Positions 1 through 11,399 of a stretch of 64,000 nt of DNA are shown one piece after another. The first letter of the stretch is position 1. Every line of letters begins with the position of its first letter. This DNA is from Dentipellis sp. KUC8613. Lineage: Eukaryota > Basidiomycota > Agaricomycetes > Russulales > Hericiaceae. A program made the position numbers and the translations under genes. The stretch covers positions 125,835 to 189,834 of the forward strand of contig NSJX01000001.1 of NCBI GenBank assembly GCA_002286715.1, given 5' to 3'. The notes below the pieces were generated by a model. It did no database searches. It had not been told where the DNA came from and saw only the letters and a list, made by a program, of their open reading frames with translations.

Positions 1-141
1 TGCACGCCCAGGAAACGAGCATTCAGCACAGGGTACAGATGATCCAAAGGACAGGTATACGCACATATTCAGCGCTCAAGGGAACCGAGGGTCCTGCTTT
101 AGAGCACATGATGTTGTAAGCTTCCCGCCGCCCGTGTGTTG

Positions 142-456
142 CTACCTGCCAAAAGAGGGTCTTTCATCCACCTGAACCACTTGCACTGAGGAGATTGTTT
201 TGCCAGACACTGGTACATTGATTAAAGGTAAAGATGTATGCAGGAACATGAAGACAAACACAAAGAACATACAGTGAGGAACCACTTCCCCGGGTTCTTC
301 TTGCTCAACGAAAGTTGTGGGTGGCAGGTCACCCCACAGTATAAACACGTCGTCGTGAAGAATACGACCACAGAGTACAGCGCCGAAGCTCGGGCTCTTT
401 TTTCCGCGCGCGTTACCCCTGTACGCGAGGTGGAGTGTAAATGGTCGGTGTCGCAA
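142..456 (-). CDS. Possible partial gene at left edge, unknown protein
   Basis: The minus strand holds an open stretch whose peptide looks protein-like (for example ILWGDLPPTTFVEQEEPGEV) with GC-rich codon use like the neighbouring genes. It is followed on the minus strand by sequences resembling the short introns of this genome: GT at about 254 to AG at about 200, and GT at about 141 to AG at about 91. A TATA-like CTATATAAGG lies upstream near 735-744. I could not build a single consistent reading frame from a start codon through these exons, and the gene, if real, would run off the left edge. I do not recognise the family. It could instead be a decayed gene or chance open sequence. Confidence 0.3.
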   Translation of the reverse strand: MRHRPFTLHLAYRGNARGKKSPSFGAVLCGRILHDDVFILWGDLPPTTFVEQEEPGEVVPHCMFFVFVFMFLHTSLPLINVPVSGKTISSVQVVQVDERPSFGR

Positions 457-789
457 CGCGGTGTTGTGTAATCTGGGCGGGGAAGGCGTTGGAGGGGCGA
501 CTCACGTATCTGCAGGCGTATCCCGCCGTTGCGGGAAGGTCGCGAACCCGGTTATCGGGTGATAGGGTGGTGCTGTTGAGAGCGGCGAGTGCGAGGCATC
601 CGCCGTGCGGTAGGCTGTCCCCTACGGGCGGGGACAGTGCGTGTGGATATGGCATGTGGGAGAGGAAGGTAGGAGCGTCGGGCGGAGAAGTCATGCTGGA
701 TGAGGGGGCCAAAGTGAGCGGCGATGTAGACCTTATATAGAGGAGCGCAGCTAGCGGCGGGACGTTCAACATGTCAATGAATTCCAATC

Positions 790-1370
790 ATAACGGGACA
801 CGAGAATTGTATACCGAACGACTCGAATGTTCACTGACCGCGCGATGGGCGTGCGCTGCTATTCATCTTGTCGTCACGAGATGATATGCTCGTACAATGG
901 TCAGCATGATGGTGAGCATACCTAGAGTCCAGCGCCGAGTCAGACACGGGCGTTGGACTCTGGCTGGATGAGTCGTTACGCGTTACGCCCTATGGCTAGT
1001 CCGGGTCGACCGTTTCATTTCGCGAGCCCGACAACAGTGAACATAGATAGGGCTTTGACTGGCTAGCATGGCTGGCAATCTTTCGTTAAGTGATGAATGG
1101 CTGGAGGAAAAAGAAGGCTTAGAGACGTAGAATTGGGGACGTAGTCTGGCGGTGCCACGACAAGCTAGTCAAATCCCGCACAATGGTGCGATTGTTGGCT
1201 CTTGTTTATTCACATACGAACTTGCGTCGCGGCGGACCCAGATACCGTGACGAAACCATTGCGGGCCCTGACTTGCTCAAATCGTCCGAGTAGCACAGAT
1301 ACCTCCAATTTGGAAAAGAAGAAACGCGAAATTTTTGATTTTGTCAGAAGCACTAAGAAATACAGTACAG
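790..1370. other. Intergenic stretch without a recognisable gene
   Basis: Only short open frames without family signals are present. The DNA is less GC-rich than the coding parts. I see no RNA gene, repeat array or transposon end here. Confidence 0.5.
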
Positions 1371-1379
1371 GGGTGTTAC

Positions 1380-1465
1380 TGTTACAGATCTGTATGGCTA
1401 CAAAGTTCGTATCGATGCCGATATATAAGTCCAATAAAGATAGCATATAGATGAGGTGAGTGAGA
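1380..1465 (-). repeat. Conserved 3' UTR element, copy 1
   Basis: On the minus strand, just after zinc-finger gene 1, the sequence reads TATCTTTATTGGACT followed by a TATATATCG-type stretch. The same element follows the other three members of the cluster (near 4500-4580, 13485-13585 and 16870-16960). Its position after the stop codon in every copy marks it as 3' UTR or polyadenylation sequence carried along in the duplications. Confidence 0.7.
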
Positions 1466-1634
1466 TGGAATGCCTGAGAGAGTTATGAGATGAAATGCAC
1501 AATAGAGAAAGTAGAAATGAAACGCGTAAAGCAGGAAACCAAGACAGCGCACTGTTGTTGTTGTTGCCGTTGTCGCTGTCGCCCCCGGCACGCAGTCGGC
1601 GAGATAGTCAGGGCTGGGGAACATCCCTGTCAGG

Positions 1635-2844
1635 CTAAAATAGCAGGTCCAGGTAGTTTGTCCCATTCGCCATGCTAGGCTGAGCAGATACGAACGGCGC
1701 CGGCATCTGCAAGCTGTTCTGTCGAAAGTCGACGAACTCGTCGCCGAGGCCCTCCAGCGAGGACGATTGCCAGAGCGGAACCTCGGAGGCTGAGCCAAGA
1801 GTATCTGGCGAGAAGTTGAGGCTGTCGGCGTAGAGCAGAGAATCATCGACCACGTCCTGATATATACGTTGCTGCAGGTATGCCTGGGGCTGCAGCAGGT
1901 TCGCCATCCCGTAGCCGAAGTTAGCCGGCACTTCGTTCGTGGCGGACTGCACTGGTATATTGACGGGAGGATATACCGTCTCTTCGTACAATGTGCCCGA
2001 CGAGGCCGTCGTCGTAGACTCGGGCATTGACAGTGGAAGCGAAAAATAGCTGGAAGATGACGACGGCAATGACAGCGAGGAAGAGGAATCCGCTGGTGCA
2101 GGCGACCCGCGGCGGGAATTGTCGTCCCACGCTTCGCCATCGTTGTAGCTCCGAGCTACAGCTTCGTTCAAGGGCACCGAGTTCACCTTCAAGTGGGACG
2201 TGAAGCTCTTCATGCCGAGATTCGCAGCGGGGCCTGTGGCGGACACCTCGAGCACGTGCTGGTTAGTCTTCGAAGATTTGCTCTTACGGGAGACCGCAGA
2301 CGAGCTTGAGGGGTACGGATTAAACTTTTGCGCGGCACGCTTTGTTGTATGCGCCGCGGGGACCTTTCCTAACGACTGAAGGCGCTTTTTCTCGTACCAC
2401 TCCTCGGTGTGAACGACCTGGTGATTGTGCGCCTTCTTCTTGTGCTTGGTTAGCAAGGGAGGGTTTCTGAATCTTTCGTCGCATATGTTGCACTTGTAGT
2501 GCGACTCGCTCGAGCTATGCGTAGAGCGACGTCAAACGATGTCTCTGACAGGATTGGAAAAACGCACTGGCGAGTATTCATATGCGTCTTCAGCTGAGTC
2601 TTCTGAGCAAATGTACGATCACATTGCGTACAGTCGAAAGACCTGCAACAAGTTTCTGACTACTAAGCGGAGACAGATGGAACGGGAGAACACACTTGGG
2701 TTTCAAGCCACTGGGATGCTTCCCTTCTTGATGCCTTTCGCAATCAGCCTTGCGGGTGAAGGTGTTCCCGCAGACCGGACAACAGGCAGGAGGCCCCTGA
2801 GACTGGATTTCAGGACTGTTGTGCTGTCCGGAGGCCAGAGACAT
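1635..2844 (-). CDS. C2H2 zinc-finger protein, cluster gene 1
   Basis: Three exons join in phase: 2844-2696, 2642-2568 and 2514-1635, giving 367 residues. Three C2H2 fingers are visible: residues 22-43 (starting CPVCGNTFTRK), 54-75 (CTQCDRTFAQK) and 83-104 (CNICDERFRN). The remaining roughly 260 residues are rich in Ser, Pro and Gln and look disordered, with short blocks shared with the gene at 15175-16700 (TTAS-GTLY, GLGDE, QMPAP). By family this is probably a nuclear DNA-binding regulator; its targets cannot be read from the sequence. The intron after finger 2 is phase 2 and splits the codon of the last zinc-ligand His (CA|C). The promoter block upstream is duplicated (see 2990-4350). No specific orthologue recognised; the family looks lineage-specific. 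Confidence 0.85.
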
Positions 2845-2989
2845 TTGGGCACTGCGTCAATGGGAATGTCGTCGACTTGAGGTGTGACGAGGCTGTCTAG
2901 GACGAGGTTGAGGTGGCGGTGGAGGCAAGGGTGTCGAGGACGGTGACAGGGCAAAACCGGCGCTCAGGTGGGGAGACGAAAGCTGGGAT

Positions 2990-4350
2990 AGCGCCTGCGA
3001 GCTAAATGTTAGCAAAGGGGGGTTCTCGAGTGGGATGCCACAGAGCAAAGCAACAGGCAATTTATGTACCGTCCACTCGTACGTTCCTGACCAAACCTTG
3101 TACTCGGGGGCTTCAGAAAAAAAAAGTGTCAGAGGGCGATGATCGGCGCCAGCGAGCTCGTCCGGCGAGGCGTACGATAGGCGTGAGAGCTCACGGGGGA
3201 TACGATACCTCCCCACCCCAACGACCTCCGCCGACAGAGTACGTTCAACCACTCCGCCTCTCGGCTAACCCGACCGGCCGGCGGCCTCCCGCGCCTCGAG
3301 TCCCTGTCTTCTCGGCACTGATATGTCACTCGCAACGTGGTGGCTCGAGGCGGGGCACAGCAAGCGCGCGGGGCCTCCTCGGGGCCTTCGGGCCTATCGA
3401 CGCCAGATCTGCGGGGCCTGAGAGACTGAAAGGGAGATAGTGGGTGGCGGAACACGTGTGTGGCAAAATGGGCGGTACGGCACCGCTGCGGGGAGGAAAA
3501 GCGTTCGAGGCGTAGTGCGATCGGAGAGGGCAGGCGTTGGTCGGGGGAGCAATGTCTTGTACAGCTGCACGTCCTCCAAGTATATGCACAAGACTGGGTC
3601 TCCTGCTTAATTGAGCACAAACGACCTTGTTCCCAATTGTGATGAAGGGATGCACGTGACCGCGTTCTCCTTCTGCAACCCGCGTCCCCTGCAAGTGCAA
3701 CAGTCCCGATCTAGCGCCAACCACAAATGCACAGACGTGGTTGTGATGCGCGCGGAGCGTTGCATATGGCACCGATACATGCATCAAAGAAGCCCGAGGC
3801 TCGAAGCCCCCGTTCATCCACGGTCCTCGAGGCGTAGGCGTCGGCATCGGCGTTCAAACTGCGCCTTCTGCCAAGGGGGGTCTCCACATTCGCGACCCAG
3901 TGTCTGAGATCGCATCTATGTGGTTGCTGATGAGCGCTCGGATGAAATATCAAGACGGACATACCACGGCACATGTCCCAAATAAGGACTGCACTGTCCT
4001 TGTAGTTTTGCACAATGCAAGCAGGTGGGGTCTGGACCGTGGACCGCGTACTTTCCGCCTCCTACGAGACCTCCATCGGCGCCGTGTATTGGCCCATTGT
4101 GCGGTCCTGTGACGGTGGACTGGGGGTCAGTAACGCGTTTCGTGGGTCGGACGTACGGCGGTCATGGCATAGAGAGCACAAGACAGGGCGTCCCATTCCT
4201 ACGCTCCTCGTGAAACCCGCTCAGGAATTTCGTGGTGTTGCGAGCTGAGAGGCGATGCGAGCTCGAGTAAAGCCTGGTCTTCTGCTGAGATGATTCCGTT
4301 GGATGCTGCGGGAGGCCAGAGTCGGCGCACATCTCCGTCAGCCTGAATGA
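2990..4350 (-). repeat. Duplicated promoter block, copy A
   Basis: Read on the minus strand, this block lies directly upstream of zinc-finger gene 1 and matches, in the same order, the blocks at 11400-12550 and 13650-15060, and more loosely 6700-7420. Shared landmarks include GACCGCCGTACGTCC, GCGGTCCA..GGTCCAGAC, CATGCATTGTGCAAAAC, CGCCTACGCCTCG runs and TCATCACAATTGGGAACAAG. It carries CACGTG at 3453-3458 and 3653-3658. By eye the copies are mostly alike but carry many substitutions and small indels. No transposase frame or terminal repeats are seen, so segmental duplication together with the gene fits better than a mobile element. Confidence 0.8.
3056..3069 (-). promoter_or_regulatory. TATA-like box of zinc-finger gene 1
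   Basis: The minus strand reads GTACATAAATTGCC about 215 bp before the start codon at 2844. The same CATAAATTG motif sits at a similar distance before the start codons at 15175 (14953-14961) and 6483 (6742-6750). Confidence 0.55.
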
Positions 4351-4777
4351 CAGGCTGCTGTTGCCTCTTATTTGTCCGCATGCAATAGGTTCCGACTCGG
4401 AAGCAGAACTCAACCCAATGAATCCGGGCTCAAACTCACACAAGAAAGTTTGATTTTCTGGTATTGTCACAAGTGCTACGAAATACATGGTTGGGTGCTA
4501 CTGCTACAGTATGCAGAGAGAGGTCCGTATGGCCGCAATGTTCGATATATAGTCCAATAAAGATACCATATGCAAGAGACGAGAGAGTATGAGAGAGACA
4601 GAGACGTATCCGGAGTGAGAAACGGAACCCAATGCGCGAGAGAGATATGTGAAATGGAATGCACGGAGAGATATAGAGAAACGTAACCCAATGCACAAGA
4701 GGAGAGAAAGAAAACCGGAACCGGAACCGAATCTTTGATGCGCGCAAACACCGGGTCGTCGTCGTCGCGCACGCCAG
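4351..4777. other. Spacer between gene 1 promoter and gene 2, with 3' UTR repeats
   Basis: The part next to gene 2 is its 3' flank. It is strongly purine-biased on the plus strand between about 4565 and 4735 and contains an imperfect direct repeat (GAGAAACGGAACCCAATGC at 4617 and GAGAAACGTAACCCAATGC at 4676, 59 bp apart). No gene is seen. Confidence 0.6.
4500..4580 (-). repeat. Conserved 3' UTR element, copy 2
   Basis: The minus strand reads GGTATCTTTATTGGACTATA, matching the elements after the other cluster genes. It lies roughly 200-280 bp after the stop of gene 2. Confidence 0.7.
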
Positions 4778-6483
4778 TCAATAGCGACCAGCATAGCTGC
4801 TGCTGCTGCTGTCCTCGTCGTTATCCCCGCCAAACAGCAACTGGCGCAAAAACTCAGACTGCTGGGCAAGAACAGCCGGGTCCGGGTCAGGGAGCACGTC
4901 GTCGTCCGTCGGGGCGTTGAACTCGTAGTTGATGAACGCCTCGCCGTAGTCATTGTCGGGGGCGAACGACGGCGACGGGGCGCGCGCCTGCGGGATGTAG
5001 GGCGACATCGACGCCTGGGGAGCGTGAGCGTACATGCCGTAGAACGGCTCGCTCTGGACCGGGGCCTCCGACTGGTAGGCCTGGTACTGCTGGTAGCCAG
5101 CCGGCGACTGCTGCGGCTCCATCCAGAATCCACTGCCGCCGTTGACGTTGACGTTGACGATGGCGGGCACCTCACCCCCGTAGACCTGCTGCGCCCCGAC
5201 AGGCGCGTACTGCTCCGCCTGCTGCTGCGCCAGCCCCGCGAAGTCGAAGGGCTGCGGGTACGGGTCGCAGAACCCGTCTTGGACGAAGTTTGTCGACAGG
5301 TCTGTGCCGCACGCGGCTTCGGGCTGGAACTGGGGCTGGGCGGGCTCGAACGCTGCCGGCGTCGAGGGCGTCGAGTACTGATATTGCGACTGCGACTGCA
5401 GCGGGAGCTGAGCGGGCTCGGGCGCTGCTGGTGTGGAAGGCGTGGAGTAGTACTGATACTGCTGCTGGGGACGAGGCTGATACTGCTCCGCAGCGGGCTG
5501 GTAGACATTGCCGGCCCACGCCTGGGTCTGGGTCTGCGCCTGGGGGACCTGCTGCTGCTGGGCGAGGGCAGCAGCGTACCAGCCCGCGTTCTGCAGCATG
5601 CTGAAGTCGGTCGTGTCGACCGACGTCGCAACGGAGCCGGGGCTCGACGGCGCGAAGGAGAAGTCGCTCGGGGGCGACGAGGAGGACGACGGCGAGTAGT
5701 CCGAGTAGGCGGACGACCCGCGGCGCGGGGTGGCACCCCATGACTGGGGCGCGACGGGCGGTGGCGCATAGCTCTGGGGCGCGCACTTCTGGACTGAGGC
5801 CTCCCCGAGACGATACGAGGGCATCGTGCCCCCGAACGACCGCGCGGGGGCCGGGGAGGTATAGGGATCGGCAGAGGCGGGCGGGCTTGGCGCAAGGACA
5901 TGCGCATTGTTCTTCTTCGAGCACGGGGCGCGGACCTCGTATGGGGTGTACCTGCGCTTCACGCGCATGGCCTCGACTTTCCCCGACTCCCTCAACGCCA
6001 GCTTCTCTTGGTACGCTGGGGAAGGCACGACCTCGTGGCCATGCACAATCTTCTTATGGTGAGTCAAATCGGAGGCGGCGACGAATTCCTCGCCACAGGT
6101 TTTGCAAGATGCAGTTGGTTCTTGGGTGCTGCAGGGAAGGGCCGCGTCAGCAGACGCATTCTGCGACAGAGCGCCAGTGGAACGTACTGTTTTTTGGCTA
6201 CGTGCTGTCTCAGTTGCGACTGCTGCTTGCAGACTTTTGTACAGCCTGTATATGTGCAAGGAAACGCTCTGAAGCTGATGTTCAGCACTCGCGGTGGCCG
6301 GCAGGTGGAATTGTGCTCACTGGTAAAAGGGATTATGAACTTCGTTCCAGTGTCTCTTCACGTCCTGCTTGCGAGTGTAGATTTTGAAGCAGACCCAACA
6401 GGAGGAAAGAGTACTCTAAGTTGACGTCAGTAAATACGACGGCCGTAGCAGTCAAGAGGCAAACATACTCGGGGTCGGGGCAT
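4778..6483 (-). CDS. C2H2 zinc-finger protein, cluster gene 2
   Basis: Four exons join in phase: 6483-6469, 6415-6321, 6274-6188 and 6128-4778, giving 515 residues. The tiny first exon encodes only MPRPR, like the 3-codon first exon of the gene at 15175. Fingers: residues 11-32 (CWVCFKIYTRKQ), 43-66 (CTYTGCTKVCKQQ, with a four-residue cysteine spacing) and 74-95 (CKTCGEEFVAAS). The long tail is Gln-, Pro-, Tyr- and Ser-rich, with repeats such as YSTPSTPA, and ends in an acidic stretch, as in many activation domains; that role is an inference. The block LSTNFVQDGF resembles STNYLQHGF in the gene at 15175. The intron after finger 2 again splits its last His codon. Confidence 0.85.
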
Positions 6484-6699
6484 GGCGATAGAGTCGATGC
6501 TTTAAATATGTGGCGAGGGGATCGAGGAAGAGGCGGGGAGAGGTGTGGAGAGGGTGTTTGAAGCGGGGACGCGACAAGGAACGAGGATGTCGCAGAGAAT
6601 GGTGGAGGCGAGTGTTGAGTGAAGGGGAGCGGAGGGCAGAATGCTATAGAGCGAGGATAGAGGCGGAAGCGAGGGGCCTGAGCGGGGTGGACTTGGTGG

Positions 6700-7420
6700 A
6701 GGGAGAGGTTGAAGTTGGGGGCCACCGAGCAAAGACACGGTCAATTTATGTCTTCTGCCTCCCAAGCCGGGCCAAACAGACGGGCAGAGGATGGGGAGCC
6801 TCTGAGGGCGATGATCGAGACCCTCGAACGCGTCGGACATTAGATGCAAGTGAGATCTCACGAGAGGATAATGCAACCAGCGCATTCCGTCCACAGAGTA
6901 CGACTTGGGCCCTCTCGGCGTCATCCCGATTCCCGAGAGCCGTTCCCTCGGCCTGCCACCTCCTGGAGCGCCTAACTTGACGAGGATCTGCCTGCACAAC
7001 GTGGTGTTCCGAGCACCGCAATGGCACAGATACGCCTCTATTCCTCGTAATTGCCTCCGCTAGAAGACCGGTTGCGCCTCGGAAGCTGACAGGGAGATAT
7101 CAAATGAGGAGGCGGAGGGACAGCAGGAACACGTGGTGGCGTGTTGGGCGGCACGGCAATGGCCGTTGATGCATCCATGCAGGAGGAGTGTCTGGGCAGT
7201 GAAGACGGTGTAGGCGTTGGACTCTGGAGGACAAGGGAGGAGGAGAACAAGAGCAAGTAACCATGGTAAGCAACAGAACATTGACTAGCTTGATTGGGCA
7301 CAAAACGTCCTTGTTCTTGATTGTCGAGGGCCCCACGTGACCGCGACGCGACCTGATCCTGATTTTCCGCAATTTATCCCGCCTCAGCTGTAGAAAAACT
7401 CCCACAACACTACCTAGCAG
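6700..7420 (-). repeat. Duplicated promoter block, diverged copy D
   Basis: Upstream of gene 2 the sequence keeps scattered landmarks of the other promoter blocks in the same order and orientation: the TATA-like CATAAATTG (minus strand, 6742-6750), GAGGGCGATGATCG (6798-6812), a CACGTG at 7130-7135, the GGGCACAAAACGTCCTTGTTC segment and a second CACGTG at 7334-7339 followed by ACCGCG. The match is weaker than between copies A, B and C, which fits an older duplication. Confidence 0.6.
6740..6751 (-). promoter_or_regulatory. TATA-like box of zinc-finger gene 2
   Basis: The minus strand reads ACATAAATTGAC about 260 bp before the start codon at 6483, in the context shared by the cluster promoters. 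Confidence 0.5.
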
Positions 7421-8234
7421 CGCACTGCGATAGAACCACATCGGAGGAAGGCGTCCATCCGACCGATATCTGCCAAGGAAGCCTAAAACCACTCACCCAT
7501 CCAAATCGGGGAGCTGTTGCCTCGAGCCGGCCCTCCGGCGGGGTGGTAATATAAGGTTTGCAACATAGCTGCGCGTCTGCCATTGTGCAGACAGTGTCGT
7601 TGCAAATTCACATCTACAGCGCATTCGATGAGCGCCTCGGTAAAATCAGCGAGAGGCGTACCACTGAGACACTGATCTTCCCTTTCACAGATTGCGATAA
7701 TGTGTGGTTGCAAGCAGCCGGATCGGGATGCCTGCTCTCTACAGGCACATAATGCGCTCGGCCGCCGAGGCGCAAGCAAGGCGAGGCGCTGTGGTGTGAG
7801 ACATCTTGGTACACGCGTTTTTTCCGGGGGACAGCGCAGTGCAGGAGACGATCCATCGCCCTTCATTCGAGTTCCTCCATGGACCTGACGTCTGGAAGAC
7901 GCCTCGCTTCGTCGATTCGTGATCGTCGGTTTTGAGTTTGAGGGTTTACCATCCTCCGCCGTGGTATGTAGCTGGCCTGCTCGTACACAGCAGAGAATGA
8001 GTGGTCGACTGGGAGCGTGCCTTGGTACTTTCCGAGAAGGGAATGCTACACAAAGAGTTTTGTCGAGTCCCAAACCGACCCGCATCGGGAACGTGGTGCC
8101 TGATCGGGCCGAAATGAAGTGACGCGTCGGGACCAAAAGCCGACTAGCGCCAAGTCTACAACGCTCTGCTAACAACAACACAGTTACTAACAAACGTTGA
8201 AGCAAGCGGCCAGTTGGCCTTCACGACTCTTCCG
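7421..8234. other. Intergenic region between divergent zinc-finger gene 2 and AVO1
   Basis: It contains a long but unsupported open frame on the minus strand (7483-8205) with no family signal. The last few hundred bases should hold the AVO1 promoter and 5' UTR. No RNA gene or repeat recognised. Confidence 0.5.
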
Positions 8235-11200
8235 ATGTCGCTCTTGAGCGACCCAGAGTACGTTTATACGCTTCACTTTCCTCGTTACGCTCGCATAACC
8301 AGTCGCGCAGCTTTCTGATCCACAGCCTGCGTCTCAACTACCTGCACAACGTCGACGACCCGTATGGCCCACGGCTCATCGCCTTCCACCCCTCATTCTC
8401 GTCCAACGAATACATCGTTGCAGCCTCACTCGCAGACCCCGACCGATGGCCCGAGCTCGCCGCACCTTCCAGCCCACCCCTCTCGCAAGACGAAGCCGAC
8501 CCCGCACGCCCGCGTAGTATCTCTGGCTTCCCTGGCGCTACGGGACTCAAATATTCGCAGACCATCCTCGGTCCATCGCGAACAGGCGCGGTCGGAATGG
8601 GTGTGCACGGCCGCCGCCGCTCAGACAACCGCCGTTCTGCAAAACGCGCCAGTCTCATCGCCGCCGCGCGCTCCGCCGAGTCTGCCCCGCAGATCCAAGC
8701 AAATGCACAGTCTCCCGCGCCAGCCTCTGTGTTATCCCAACCGAAGATCCAAATGCATAGCGAGCCTCCTTCAGTCAAAGAGCACGAAGAGCCCGAGCCG
8801 CGTCAGTCGCAGTCGTCCGCCGACACCGTCCCATCGCAGCCCGCACCATTCATTCCGAAGTTCAAGGGCGCGGCCGAGATGGACGCACGGCGCAGATTGC
8901 GCATTCTCGCGCGACACGGTGGACCCGAGGCCGCCAAGCCGTCGACTACACCCGAGAAACCCGCTAGCTCAGACTTCTCGTCGTCTGACGAGGAGGGCTC
9001 GGCTTCCCCGGTGGAGGACGATGAGGAGGAGGAGGACTTCATTGATCTCGACGTGGACGATAGCATGGAAATGGAGGGAGACGAATTCGATCCGTGAGTG
9101 CCCATTCCCTCGTCTTCGTCTTGGTCCGGCCAACGTAACCGCCACAGCGAATTCGCGACCACGCGCATTCCCTCCGACAGCACGTCCGATGTCCTCTCCC
9201 TCTCCCTCCTCAGCGGCAACTCCGCCTTGTCTACATCCAACTCCTCCCTCATCGCATCGTCCCTTCAATACCCAGCCAGCTCGCGCACGCGGCCCCGACT
9301 AAGCCCCGTCAATGAAGGTGGCGTGCCCAGCAAAGACACCGGCGCCTCCTCCAGCACCAGCACGCCCCAGCGGCCCTCGCGCCCCATCGACTCCTACTTC
9401 GAAATGGTCACCCCACCGCCCCCCAAATCCGCCACCGTCGAGACGCCACCCCCCGCCGCGAAGCCGCCCAAACCGAAGCCCGAAGCCGAGGACCTCTTCG
9501 CGCGGCAGCCCGTCGCGGCCGCGCACACGGGCAAGTCCGCGCTGTCCGCGCTGCTCGCGACGTCCAACACCTCGAACCCGTTCTCGGACCTCTACAGCGC
9601 GATCTCGGGCCGCGGCGACGCCGCGGGCAGCGCGATCACCACCAGCGTCTACTTCCCGCACGCGCGCAAGCCCGCGGGCAAGGCGATGGCGCTCAGCGTG
9701 CGCCGCGACGCGACCGTCGAGGAGGTGCTCGGGTTCGCGCTGTGGAGCTACTGGGAGGAGGGCTGGGAGCCGCGCCTGGACGAGATTGCGGACGGCAGGG
9801 AGGAGATGCTGAGTGCGGTCGGGTGGGTGATGCGGATTGCGGAGGAGGATGGCGAGGTGGATGAGGACTTCCCGCGTGCGTGCCACCATTTTTTGTTCAT
9901 TGTGCGCGATGTCTCACTCGTGGGTGCAGCCCCGGACCGGACGGGCAAGATCGCCAAGTTCAACTTTGACGCGTACGCCGTGCTCGAGGCCTCGGCGGCC
10001 CAAAGTGCGCCATTGTTTGCGTCCATGCACCCGAGTCTGACACCCTCCCAGTCCAGCAGAACAAGATCCTCGAGAGCAAGATCCAGCGCAGCCCATCGCG
10101 CGTCGTCGCAAAGGCCAAGAAGCCCGAGCCCGCGGCCGGCCTCACCGTGCCCGGGACGGCTACCGTCGGCGGGTCCATGCCCGGCACAAGCGCCGTGCTC
10201 AGCTCGACGCTTGTGAACTCGATGTTCTCCTCGTCCTTCGGGCCCTCGCCGAACTACGGCCCGCAGATGTTCCTGCGCATCCGCGTGCTGGACACCGCCG
10301 ACGCCGTGCACATCTCCACCACCATCCCCGTGTGCGTTTTCCACTTCACTCACACATTCCGCCGTGTGCTTAGGTTGGGCGATCAGATCCGCGACGATGT
10401 ATATGCAGGAGGCGCTCGAGCTCGTCTGCCGCAAGCGCAAGCTGCAGGACCCGAAGGAGTACGCGCTGCTCCTCGGCGACATGAGCATCCTCATCCCGCT
10501 CGACCGCACCGTCGCGAGTCTGCAGGGCAAGTCCGACCTGATGCTCGTCAAGCGCTCGATGCTGCCGCACCTCGGCGTCGACGTCGGCAAGCCGACCGGC
10601 CGCACGACGGACCCGAACGCGTCGATCTTCAAGCGCATGTCGGACGTGCCCGACACGCAGTACAGCGCCGCGGGCGATTATACTGCTGCGTATAAAGTGA
10701 GCTGTCGTGTGCGGAGCCGTCTTTCACTGGGTCGGGCTGACGAGGGCGGTGCCAGAAATACACTGTGTTCAGGAAGATGCCGATGCTCGTCGGGCGGCAC
10801 GAGCGCGTCCTCGCCATCGACGGCGCGTACATCCACGTGCGTCCATCCATATACACGCTCTCCTCATACATGTGCGGTACACTGACAATAAGGCGTATAT
10901 GCAGATCATGCCGTCCGCGAACAAGGCCAAGGCTGTGTTCGACAGCGGCAAGACGGCGTCGTACCACATTAAGAGCGTCGTCGCGTGCCAGCAGAGCACG
11001 AAGATGAGCTCGACGTTCCGCTTCGTCGTGCACCGCGACGGCGGGAACAAGCGCTACGACTTCGAGGCGGAGAGCGCGCGCGCCGCGAGTGGGTCTTTCT
11101 TGCCGTCCTCATGAGTTCCCACTGCTGATCATTGTCGTTGTTGTGTGTGCTGCGTGCTGTAGATGAGATTGTGCAGACGATCCGCGGGATGAAGACGTCG

Positions 11201-11254
11201 CTGGAGCGCTCAGGCACGGTGCACAAGTCGCGACGGAGCAAGCATGTTGAGTGA
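8235..11254 (+). CDS. AVO1: Avo1/Sin1, TORC2 subunit
   Basis: Nine exons join in phase: 8235-8257, 8311-9093, 9148-9875, 9930-10004, 10052-10331, 10387-10696, 10756-10836, 10905-11088 and 11163-11254, giving 851 residues. The N-terminus MSLLSDPDFLIHSLRLNYL is a known start of the Sin1 family and only forms if the first intron ends at 8310. The block FIPKFKGAAEMDARRR is the family hallmark. After an acidic stretch comes the CRIM region (SALSALL through EDFPPPDR), a Ras-binding-like domain (MYMQEALELVCRKRKLQ) and a C-terminal PH domain (KYTVFRKMPML to the end). In the family this protein is a core scaffold of TOR complex 2, recruiting AGC-kinase substrates at the plasma membrane. The gene interrupts the zinc-finger cluster and seems unrelated to it. 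Confidence 0.95.
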
Positions 11255-11399
11255 GGAGTTTTGCACATGAAGGCGTTTGGTGTAAGTGTAGGCTGCGTGT
11301 ATGATAGGATACCTTATGCTATTGGTGCTGGGTGGCATGTAGTGAAGGGGATGTGTATGTACGATGGCAGATCTATGAAAGCAGCAACCTGCTGAGGGT

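Noticed and set aside
5024..5743. 239-residue frame on the plus strand
   Set aside because: Antisense shadow of zinc-finger gene 2; Leu/Arg/Val-rich with no domain signal.
4504..5907. 467-residue Arg/Ser/Pro-rich frame on the minus strand
   Set aside because: It is a shifted frame of the last exon of zinc-finger gene 2; composition is that of GC-rich out-of-frame translation and the true frame carries the zinc finger and conserved tail motifs.
7483..8205. 240-residue frame on the minus strand in the AVO1 upstream region
   Set aside because: No family motif, odd composition, and no splice or promoter context; likely chance.
8258..8302. First AVO1 intron ending at the AG at 8302
   Set aside because: It breaks the reading phase; ending at 8310 restores the phase and gives the conserved SDPDFLIHSLRL start.
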